64,000 nt of DNA from Culex pipiens pallens (lineage: Eukaryota > Arthropoda > Insecta > Diptera > Culicidae). The DNA is taken from the NCBI RefSeq assembly GCF_016801865.2, contig NC_068938.1, positions 72,253,021 to 72,317,020 of the forward strand, in the 5' to 3' direction. Shown in pieces: positions 21,401 to 33,400 of the stretch; position 1 is the stretch's first letter, and the number at the start of each line of letters is the position of its first letter. A model generated the notes under the pieces. It saw only the letters and a list, made by a program, of their open reading frames with translations, had not been told where the DNA came from and searched no databases. A program made the position numbers and the translations under genes.

Positions 21401-24400
21401 AAAATTTCTATTTTTTGCTAAAAAACACATTTTTTTAATCATACTCGGCGGCATGCTTCTCAATTGTCTCAAAAGTTGTGATTTTTGTTGGACATTTTTT
21501 GGGGTGATGTAAGCAGAAGATTCACAATTCCGCATATCTTATTTCAAGAAGCTTAAGGTGAACACCGAAAATTCGGTTCATTTTTTTTTTCAAAACAGAG
21601 CTATAAATATATTTATTTTATCTGCTTTTGACAAGAAGCCAATTAATTGAATCATTTTATAGTATTCAAAACAGATTTTCAGTTGAAAAAATAAGTTTTT
21701 TTTTGCAAAATTGTTTTTTCTATTTTGTGTGCACCAATATTAGTGTCTTGAGTATGTTTATCTTTTACTCTTTGGTCCCCCTGGGATTGGCAGCCAGTAA
21801 AATTTAAATGTTTGATTGCTTTTTAAACTTAAAAATGCAATTTTTAAGGGTGCACAGCAACGAAGGAAGTTGTTGTCTTCTTATTCCAAAATTGTCATAC
21901 TTACGGACCCAATCCTGCAATAACGGAATTGTAAAACTAATCAAACTTTGTTGTAAATTACTTTATGGACACTACTTTAGGGGAAGAATAAAAAAAATAT
22001 TTCGATAGTTCTCGTAGTTTTGAAAATACTAAAATATCTGTAACAAAAATCTTGGTGCAAAAGCTCTGGTTGATGTGCACCGTTAAATCGTTTTTGACGT
22101 CATTTTGCAAATAAAAAAAATACAAAAAAAAATAAAAATGGTCGAAATCGGCCGATTTCGAAGTGAATTGCTCATCTAAAAATAACTAAACAAAAATCCA
22201 ATATTCCAAATCAAGAGTTTTTTTGAAAAGGTCTTATAAAGTATTGTCTTTTATATGTTTATAGGACCTTTTAAAAAAAAACTCTGGAAATGAAAGAAAA
22301 TTGAAAAATTGCAAAATTAACCAAAATTCAGACGTTGAGGTTTGAATCTATCAATGAAACTAACGCATCCACTGTAAACCCACCTTCAATTCACCACGGC
22401 TGGAGTTGAGTGTCGGTTGTGTCAACGCTGTTTCTGGCCTTCTCCCTTCATTCATGTAAACACAACAACCCACTGAAACGGTACCGTTGTTGTGTGCGTT
22501 GAAAACTTCAACAGAGAGAAACGTCAATGAATGTGAGAGAGCGAAGAGGAGGAAAAGAGGGGTGCATCATCACACACCGTCACTGACTGCTGCTGGCTGA
22601 TGTCAGTCGTTCGTTCTCTTTATTCGCGAAAAAAGTGCTGTTTTCTGCCCCTCCGATAGTTTCTGGCAAACTTTCTACAAACCCGTCGTCGTCGGTCTCT
22701 CGAAGCTCGGTCCGCGTCCGCAGAAAAAGCCACCAAAATTCATGAGCTACAAGTAATCCGCGGGATGGAGGACGCCTCGCAGCCCGCCCCGTCGTCGAAT
22801 CCTGCGGCCATCGTGACCAAAGAAACGGTTCCGCTGATTGAGAAAAATCGCAAAAGTCGCCTCTGGCTGAGGTACGTAACTCGAGGCACACACACGAGAG
22901 AGACCTGGAGGAGGAGGATGGTGACGAATCAATGATGGCGCAGGAACTTACTTCATTTTCACCCACGATACGACTTGGTGTTTCTGGGAATTACCGTTTT
23001 TGCACTTGCGAATAGTAATTATTATGAATATTTAGTTCCAAACCGCGTTGCGGTATAGTTTGTGGCGTAAAAGTGACGTCGATGACCTAAAAATAAAGTG
23101 CACGGCAAAATCTTGTATCGATTTTCACCTGTGAGCGATACATAGTACTATTGTGTGTTTTGTTCGCGAAGTATCTGTCTGTCTCTTGGTAGTGTCGTCG
23201 GTTTTCGATGCCGGAAGTTTGTTATCAGCTATCGGGAATGATTAAAAATTACGTGGACTTGAGTACTCTTTAAATTCGCTTTGCAAAAGATACAGACCCA
23301 TAGAACCAACGAAAATATTGAATATGGAACCATCTAATTTTGTTTAGATCTTATAAAGATATTAAGGCAATTCCAGCTTAAATCAAGATTTTTCTGGTAC
23401 TTTTGAAACCGACCCTCTCCGATTTCAATAAAACTTTGCTGACATGTTATCCTAGGCTTGTATAAGCCATTTATGTGTATATGGAGCCAATTATACTCGA
23501 AAATGGCATTTGAGAAGGGCGTAAGTTGTAATCAAAGACAAACTTGTGAGGAATTGGGCGGACTTTCTGAAAAAAAATACTGAAAGAAAAATACACGCCA
23601 CTTCTATGAGATTTTTCGATTTTTAAGTTTAGTAGTTAAATTTTAAGGAGATGTCACGATTTTTCTTCGTTCTAAATTGTTGAGGAAATAAGCTAAAATG
23701 TTACTAAAATACTCACGAAAAATGCAGAATGGTATGTCTCTCCTAAAAAAACAGAACATAATCGACTTTCCATAAAAAGATAACTGTAAGATATTGCATT
23801 CATTCAAGCATTCGATAAATAAAACCTTGTTGATTTATTTTTCTGAAGGACCTCGTGGCGCGGTGGTTAGCGGCTTCGGCTGCCGATCCCTAAGTTACTA
23901 TGGGGTGCGGATTCGATTCCCGCCTTATCCTCCTGGCCTTCTATCGGAAGGGGAAGTAAAACGTCGGTCCATTTGCGTATAAGAGGTTTTGGGTGACTCA
24001 CCACACATAACCTTCGGACGCCTAGAAATGAGCAGAAACTTGCAACAGAGACCACAAAAGACCCGGGGGTCGTTAAAGTGGATTGCTTTGTTTTTTTTTT
24101 TTTTGATTTATTTTCCTTTCATTTCTTAGATATTTTTTTGATTTTCAACCATTATTTCTTTGAGTTTTTCTATTGTTTAAAAAATATGAAAGATATGAAA
24201 TTGGGCAGATTTTTTTTTTTATTCGTAATTTTGGATATTTTTTCCGCGTGCTGTTTGGCGACGCATTAGAAAAAAATAAAAAATCAGCATTTTTTTAACA
24301 TCAGTTAATCAATGAATTAAACTTTAATACTTGTAACTTGATACTATTTGATATTTTAGGCCGTTGCAATTATTTTTCAAAGCTTATGACACCCTCCCCC

Positions 24401-27400
24401 TATCAAGATCGGCTCAAAACATCAGAAAACCTATTTTTTCGAATTGCTTCATAATTTAGACGTGAAATCACATGAAAACATTTCAATAACTTTAAATAAA
24501 ATTTGTACCAGCCGTAAAACGTATAAAGTATCTTTCTAGATTTTTTCAATTTTTTTTAATAATTATTATTTATTGCCTGATTTTTTTAAAGAAAATTTTG
24601 AAGGGTGGGGGACAAATACCTCAAATAAAATGAACCTATTTTTTTATTGTTATTTGGAATTGTCTCAGTTTTCGTATTGATTTGTTGGTTTAGTAAAGCG
24701 TAACAATTGTATTTTTCGGTAAAATTCAATGCGACTAAAATTTCTTTTCCAAAATTGCTCAAAGGAAGGGTTTTGATCTCGCTTTTTATGAAATTAATCA
24801 GCATTTAAAAAAAATACCAAACCAAACACTTTTCTTCTCTAACTTGGCCTACTGTGTAAAGTTTACCGCAGAGATGATTCGTTGAATTAAATTGAGTTTG
24901 AGCACGGGTTGTGTGTTCAAACCACAATACAGTTCTGAATCTACAGGGGAGGAAGAAGCGTGGGGACACACCACCATACGCTCCGAGTTTTGGTTTTAGT
25001 TATTATTCGTTGGGAGCACCATGCTAAGAAGTTTTGGTGCTCCGGGACCCTCAAGGATGGGACATTGAATTTCCACAAATGCCCAGGACACTATTTGCCG
25101 TGGTTATAGCGCCACAACTCGCTCAGCACTTAAAAAAAAAAAACGAAGTTGACTTTATAGCTGTCGGCCACCATTGCTAGTACCAACCACTAGTGTCTTC
25201 CTTTTTATCTACAAGGACTTCGCCGCCCTGGGCTCCTAAGTGTATGAAAGTATGGCACGGAGCGACGGCGCCGAATACCCATATTTACACAAAGAATTTT
25301 AGAGCGCCCGCCGCGGGATTCGAACCAGCAACCTCTGGATTGTGAGTCCAGTGCGCGATCCGATTGATCCACACGGGCGGGACCGCTCAGCACTAATGAT
25401 GCCATTATTTAATTATAATAACCACGCACTCAAGCACACAAACAGCGACACAAAAGAAATGAAAATGAGCATGCAAAACAAGACAGCGCGTCCCCGTGGT
25501 CAGCGCACTAATCATTTCAATTTACTATTTTTAATGACAAAAACAATTAAAATAACATCGAAAATGTATCAACATTGAATTCTTCTTAGATAGTTTACTA
25601 AAATTTTCCCAAAATATGGTGGAATTTGATGAACTCTACGTTTAAAAATTGACCCAAATTGGGTAAAATGAAACAAAAATGATGCTCAACTACAAAAAAA
25701 AAATGGTAAAACAAGTCATCCAACAGTGTTTCTTGTTCGAGGGAATCGTATTGACATGCTTCTATGTAGTATAGATTTTCTAACATTTGGGTACTTTCCG
25801 AGCAATTCCAACAAAAATATTTAAAAGCTGATTTTTCGAGAGGTCATTTTTGGCCAAAACGTATACCTCATTTTGACCCAATCTCACCCCCTAGACCAAA
25901 TGTCACAACCCACTGACGTTACATAAATAATAAAATGAGCTCAATTGAAAAGTGGTCAAAGTCAAACTGATAGGAAATTTGACGAACTTTCGGTAAAAAT
26001 ATTTATGAAACTGAAAAATCAAGTCTGTCATATAAAAATGGCCAAAAATGGCCAAAACTTAGAGATTCCAATTTCCCGTTCCGGGAAAAAATTTCCCGGG
26101 AATTCCCGGGATTTCCCGAAAAAAAATATTTCCCGTTTCCCGGGAAATGTGTAAATTTCCCGGGAATTCCCGGGATTTCCCGAAAAAAATATTTCCCGTT
26201 TCCCGGGAAATGTGTAAATTTCCCGGGAATTCCCGAAATTCAAGCGGAAGTATACATTTTTTTAAATCGTGCTTGCCATTTCATTAGGGCACATAACTTT
26301 TTTAAGCAAGAGTGTGTCCCTTTCACACCTTATGTAAACTGTCATTTGAGTGAAAGGGATACACTATTGTTTACAAAAGTTATGTGCCCTTTTGAAATGT
26401 TAGGCTCCAAATTTTTAGATTTTTTTGAAAATGCTCTGAAAAAATAATAAATGAACAAACTCAACATGATTTTGTTCAATTAAATGTATTGTTTGGTTTA
26501 TATATAATTAATCATATTATCAGAAATTATGATATCAGAATTATTTCTGATGATATTAATTTTTGAAGCAACTTGGAATAGATCTTGCTTAATGATTATT
26601 AAATTATTACAATTAGGTAAGCTTTTTACAGATTGATGTTATTTCATCAAAACAATATTAACTCCTTACCTCCAAATTAAAATTGAGATTCTTTTGCGTT
26701 TTTGTTTACCATGATCAAATGAGATGAAAATCGAATTTGTGCAAAAAGATTCAATTCAATTGGTTGAATACCTAGTACTAAAAAAATACAATTTGAAGTA
26801 AAAGAATTATGGAGCACTGGTGCAACTACAGGTGTTAGAGGGTTAAATGTGAAAAAATTGAAGACTTTTTGTGGAATGATGTTAATTTATCGTATAATTT
26901 AAATTATGTTGCATAATAAAACAAAAAAATCATTGAAATGATGTTTGTTCTCAAAAAATGCAAAAATATATTCAAAGCTTGCTTCAAATATTTGAAAACA
27001 TTGGGTTGTTTGGAGTAAAACCAACACTAAAAAGCTTTACCATTTGTTCAAGAGCTGAAACCAGAATTTGTCATGAAAAATATAATTTCTGCATGTTTTT
27101 TTTCTCATTTCAATGTAAAATTGTCTGAAAAATCGATTCCCACTATAAGTTTTTAGAAATTTTGACGCTTAGACCACTTAAAAAAAACAATTTTAAAATA
27201 AACTGCTCATGTTTTCAACAACTCAATATTGTTTTATAAATCCTATAAAAAGGCAATAACGGTTTATTTTTGAAAAAAAAAATCCTTGTTGCATTTATTT
27301 ACACTCGTTTATAGATATTTGTGCATGAAAATTAGCCACATTCGTGATCTATGAAAAACTTTAACATAAAAAAATCAACCCCTACCTGTCACAAGTTTTG

Positions 27401-30400
27401 GGTATCAACTGTGAACGCCTAGAACAATAAAACTCGAATCTCTGTGCTATTAATTAACAGTTGTTGGTCACCAACGGTGCCTACCATGTCAGTTGGTAGA
27501 TCTCGGGGAATGAAAAAGAAATGTTAGTAACGCTTGTTGCTACTAGGACGGCTTCTTTACAATGTTCTAATCTAGTGGCAGTGCGTGGCCGAATGGTTAC
27601 GCTGTCCGCTTTGTAAGCGGATGATTCTGGGTTCGATTCCCATCTGCTCCAACCTTCCATCGGATGAGAAAGTAAAATGTCAGTCCCGGCCTTGGTTGTT
27701 AGGCCGTTAAGTCATTCCAGGTGTAGGAGTCGTCTCCATGCCATAAGTACAAACAACACACCAAACCAAGCCTACTCCGGTGGAATCGCTGGCGGCGGTT
27801 GGACTCGCAATCCAAAGGTCGTCAGTTCAAACACTGGGGTGGAAGGTTCCTTGGAGTAGAAAGAGGTTTGGGTGCTCTCCCCATTCAAGCCTTCGGACTC
27901 CTAGGTTCGAGCAGAAACTTGCAATAGAGATTACAAAAGACCCGGGGGTCGTTAATGTGGATGGTTTGATTTTTTTTGAATCTATGCTCGATAAATGTCT
28001 GCATTCTTTTATTATAATTAAGATTCGCATCACAAACTTAAGTCTTTGATTTGAAAAGCGGCCAGGCCGACCTTATCACTAAGATTAACCGAAAAGATGA
28101 TTCTTTTGAGAATTGATTGTGATTCGTTGTTATTCAAACAACAGCATACTAAACAATCACCCTATCCTTTCTTCCAGCTGCTGGTGCTGGGCCTGGCGGA
28201 AATGGTGCGCTTCCAAGGAGCTCAAGCCGCGGACGATCCTGATCGGTCGTCCGACGGCCGAAAAGTTCCCCCCGAACGAGATCCGCAACCAAAAGTACAA
28301 CTTTTTCACCTTCCTGCCGCTGGTCCTTTTTGAGCAGTTTCGGTTCTTTCTGAATCTGTACTTCCTGATCATGGCCGCCAGCCAGTTCATCCCGGACATC
28401 CGGATCGGCTACCTGTACACGTACTGGGGTCCGCTGGGGTTCGTGCTGGCCGTGACGATTTGTCGCGAGGCGGTGGACGATCTGCGGCGGCACAAGCGCG
28501 ATCGCGAAGTCAACTCGCAAAAGTATAAGCGGTTCGGGGGGGTTGATAAACCGCCGGAGCTGGTTTCGTCGTCGAAGCTGAAGGTCGGGGACATTGTGAT
28601 GGTGGAGAAGGATGAGCGGGTGCCGGCGGATTTGATTCTGCTGCGGACCAGTGATAAGAGTGGGGCGGTTTTCGTGCGGACGGACATGTTGGACGGGGAG
28701 ACGGACTGGAAGCTGAGGTTGGCGGTGCCGGCGACGCAGAAGTTGGCGAGTCATAACGATCTGTTTAGCATTGGGGCGTCGCTGTATGTGGAGAAACCGC
28801 AGCGGGACATTCACACGTTCATCGGGACGTATTCGAAGGTATGGGTTTGGTATTGTGTGGGAATTGATTGGATGGATTTGTAACGGGTTTGTTCGTTTCA
28901 GTTGGAAGGTTCCGAGGACGAAGGTCTGACCGTGGAGAACACGCTGTGGGCCAACACGGTGGTCGCGTCCGGCACGGCCGTTGGAATCGTCATCTACACC
29001 GGGGCGGAAACAAGAAGTGTCATGAACAACTCGCAGCCGCGCAGCAAGGTGGGACTGCTCGATCTGGAGATCAACGGGCTGACGAAGGTGCTGTTCTGTG
29101 CCGTTATCGGGTTGTCCTTTGCGATGATGTGTCTGAAGGGATTCAACGGGCCGTGGTATCGGTACATGTTCCGGTTTGTGTTGCTATTTTCGTACATCAT
29201 CCCGATCAGCTTGCGCGTTAACCTGGACATGGGCAAGGCGTTCTACTCGTGGCAGATTCAAAACGACGAGGAAATTCAAGGAACGGTGGTACGATCGACG
29301 ACCATTCCAGAGGAACTGGGTCGAATATCGTACCTGTTGACCGACAAGACGGGCACGTTGACTCAAAACGAGATGATCTTCAAGAAGATTCACGTCGGAA
29401 CGGCGGCCTACGGACGGGACACATTCCCGATGGTTTCCAGCGCGATTCAGTCGGTGTACAACAGCATAAATGTGCACGGGGAAGCGTCGCCGGCGAAGCC
29501 TTCCGGGTATCAACCGCGGTTGAAGAAGCCCGAAGGGTGGCGCATCTGGGAATCGGTAAAAGCGCTTGCCTTGTGTCACAACGTGACGCCGTCTTACGAC
29601 AACGGTAATGGAATCAATGGTAACGGTGCTGATCGGAGGAACTCCCCGACGCGATCAATTTCCGTTGAGGCACCCGTTGAGCCGTCGAAGCTTCCGGAAA
29701 AGACTTACCAGGCGTCAAGCCCGGATGAGATTGCGCTCGTCAAGTGGACCGAATCGGTTGGGCTGACACTGATCAACCGCGACTTGAACCACATGACACT
29801 GCAGATCCGGGAGAAAGAAACCCAACGGAACTCGATGAACGAGAACGCCTCGATCAACACGACGGTCACGAACCTGTCGGTGAACTCCAAGACGGACCTA
29901 AACTCGCCGTCAAGCTCGGGCAGCGTGACCTCGTTGAACTCGCTAAATGGAGGCCTCATGAAGTATCAAATCCTGCAGACGTTCCCCTTCACGAGTGAAA
30001 ACAAACGCATGGGCATTATCGTAAAAGAGTTGAACACAGGCGAGATCACGTTCTACCTGAAAGGTGCCGACGTGGTCATGTCCGGCATCGTCCAGTACAA
30101 CGACTGGCTGGCGGAGGAAAGTGGCAACATGGCCCGCGAGGGCCTTCGCACGCTGGTCGTCGCCAAGAAGGTGCTCACCGAAGATCAGTACAACGATTTC
30201 GAGACGCGCTTCAACGCGGCCAAGGTCAGCGTGACCGATCGCGGAACGAAGGTTTCCGCCGTCATCGAGAGTCTGGAGCGCGAGTTGGAGCTGCTCTGCT
30301 TGACGGGCGTCGAGGACAGACTGCAAGACCGGGTGCGGCCAACGTTGGAGTTGCTGCGCAACGCCGGCATCAAGATCTGGATGTTGACGGGCGACAAGCT

Positions 30401-33400
30401 GGAGACGGCGACTTGCATCGCCAAGAGTTCCCACCTCGTGGGCCGGAATCAGAACGTGCACGTGCTGAAGAGTGTGCTCACGCGAACCGACGCCCATCTG
30501 GAGCTGAACCAGTTCCGGCGGAAGCAGGACTGCGCGCTGGTGGTTTCCGGCGAGAGTTTAGAGATCTGTCTGCAGTATTACCAGCCAGAGTTCATGGAAC
30601 TGGCCACGGCCTGCCCGGCGGTGGTCTGCTGCCGGTGCAGCCCCACACAAAAGGCGCAAGTCGTGTCCCTCATCCAGAAGTACTCCGGAAAGCGAACCTG
30701 CGCCGTAGGCGACGGCGGTAACGACGTCAGCATGATCCAGCAGGCGGACGCCGGTATCGGTATCGAGGGTCGCGAAGGCAAACAAGCTTCCCTCGCGGGC
30801 GATTTCAGCATACCGCAGTTCTCGCACATCGCCAAACTGCTGATCGTGCACGGTCGGCGCTCGTACAAACGATCCGCCGCACTCTCCCAGTTCGTCATCC
30901 ATCGGGGTCTGATCATATCAACGATGCAGGCCGTCTTCTCGGCCGTGTTTTACCTTTCCTCCGTGGCCTTATACCAGGGATTCCTGATGGTCGGCTATGC
31001 GACGCTGTACACCATGTTCCCGGTGTTTTCGCTCGTGCTGGACCAGGACATCAGCTCCAACATTGCGCTCACCTACCCCGAGCTGTACAAGGAACTGTCC
31101 AAGGGACGCAGCTTGAGCTACAAGACGTTCTTCATGTGGGTGCTAATCAGCATCTACCAAGGTAATGTTGATCGCTTTCGCTTAAGAATCTTTAAACTAA
31201 CCCCTGTTTTGACATTCAATTAAGGTGGCGTCATAATGTACGGCGCGCTAATCCTGTTCGAAGACGAGTTCATCCACATTGTGGCGATCAGCTTCTCGGC
31301 ACTAATTCTGACCGAGCTCATTATGGTCGCGCTAACCATCAGAACATGGCACAAGTGAGTTTGATATAACATTCGATGTGCTTTTAAATTTTTAATTTTA
31401 ATGTATTTGTCTTCTATTCTAGATTGATGGTGCTTGCCGAACTGTTTAGCTTAGTGCTCTACATAATCTCACTGGCGGTGTTGCATGAATACTTTGGTAA
31501 GTCAAGCTTAAATCTAGGGGAAATTCTCGTATGTTTGGCAGGTTAAGCACTCGCTCCTAACTCCATCCAATTTGTTGATTTTCACTATTCAAACAACTAA
31601 TTTTGCAAAACTTTTGATAGAAACTGGCTTGCTCACTTCTTATTGAGCTATTTATCACTCCATTTCAGTTGAAAACGCTTTTAATTAGCTTTAATTGAAT
31701 GTCAAAGTTCTGACCTGCCAACATTAGAGGCACGCTGGAATTAGATGCTGTTCCCTTATTATGGTTGATTGAATTTCTAAGTTGCAATGGCCTGCAAAAC
31801 TTGGAAAAAAAACTTTAAAATTGTTGAAAGTTTCAAAATAAGTTAAAAAAGACTTTTAAAAAGAATTGTAAAGATGCGAAGGTAAACATGTTCGGCCATA
31901 TTGGATCAAATTGGGACTCAAAAACAACTTTTGTTTCGGTCGAGGCAGGTTTCCGGTAGCCACAGTAGCCAAATTTGAACGGAACTGAAAGGAACCCAAT
32001 ACTTTAAATGTGATTGTTTTAATACCAAGAGAACGTTGAGATAAACGCCGCATTATACATGGATTTCACAAAATAACCATTTTTGTTTAAAACTCAAATT
32101 GATAAAAACTACACAGTAAAAAAAATCATGGTAATATTACATCTGGAAATGAGTATATCTTTTATGTCAGATAAAATGTGTAATTTTACCTCTAAAATTG
32201 TGAAAATTTACCACTTTTTCGTTGTTATGCTACTTTTCAGTCTAAATTGATGTAATATTACATCATAAAAGAGGTAATATTGAATCCTTCCAATTTTACA
32301 GCTTCCAAAATTACACAATTTTTTGCTGTGTAGTGCGTCCATTCCAGGATTTCCCGAGACAGAATTTCCTGGAATTTAAAAAAAAACGAAATTTTTCGAA
32401 CTTCGGATAATCGGATTTTTTTTTTCTTACTTTTAACATTAAACAAGAGTTTTGAGACCCTATTGTGGTTTTCAAAAATGCATTTTTTTTTCAATATGTT
32501 GACACCGCCATTTTGGCCACCATCATTTTGGAGTAGTTTATGGGTCATACTAAAGCTCGATCATTAAAAATAAAACAATGAAAAAAAATGTTTTTCTTGA
32601 TTCGTACTGTATAAAATTTAACATTGACTGGATGTTATTTTCTTTCTTTCCGTTTCTTTTGTATATTGTTTTATTTTTTAGAAATTATCAATATTTATTT
32701 TTAATTTTTCCAGTCAGGCCGTTGCAAATATTTTTTGAAGTTTATGTCCTTCGGCTCTGACCAAAGTCAAGGGGGGGGGAGGGGGGGGGGGCAAATAATA
32801 ATCATAAAAAAATGAAAATACAAGCCTAGGCTTCAACATTTGGATCAAAAAAGTGCTTTAAAATGCATTCTTCACGCGTCTAGTTGCTTTCCAATCATTA
32901 GTTTTCAAAATATCGAGATATTGACGGAATTTTTTTTAACAAAAAAAAAACAAACTTTTGTTTGTTGGGACTGTACATTGGTAGGAGCAGGGGGGGCAGA
33001 ATGGACCATGGGGGCAGAATGGGACACCCTTGGTTTTGGGCTTTAGAATGGATTTAGACCAACTCTAAGGCAAGGGTTTTATAAAGTACGTCAAATAACA
33101 TCACCATACCGAAAACGACGTTTGAATTCATTGTATTTTTCAAATTATGCGCAAAAATGTAAATTTATTGAAAAACCACGCAAAAGTTGTTTTTAAATTA
33201 GCTTTCTGAAATGTTGGATTGTTTGAAAAAGTTTGTTCAATGTTTGGATTTTTACCAGAAGCTATTACGAAGGTAATCAAACAAGAACGGAAGCTTCAAA
33301 TCATTTAGAGGCTTGGTGGTGGAATTGTTAAATTAAAATCCACTTGGGGGCAGAATGGACCACTCTTTTCCTGCCTTATAAAAACAATCAAAAATTACGA

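Noticed and set aside
25305..25383. Minus-strand tRNA-Val-like cloverleaf as a functional tRNA gene
   Set aside because: It is followed by a SINE body and poly-A and flanked by an 11-bp target duplication; the T stem has a mismatch.
29949..30497. Minus-strand frames of up to 184 codons within the ATP9 body
   Set aside because: Antisense to a strongly conserved P4-ATPase exon; long only because of GC-rich codon usage on the sense strand.
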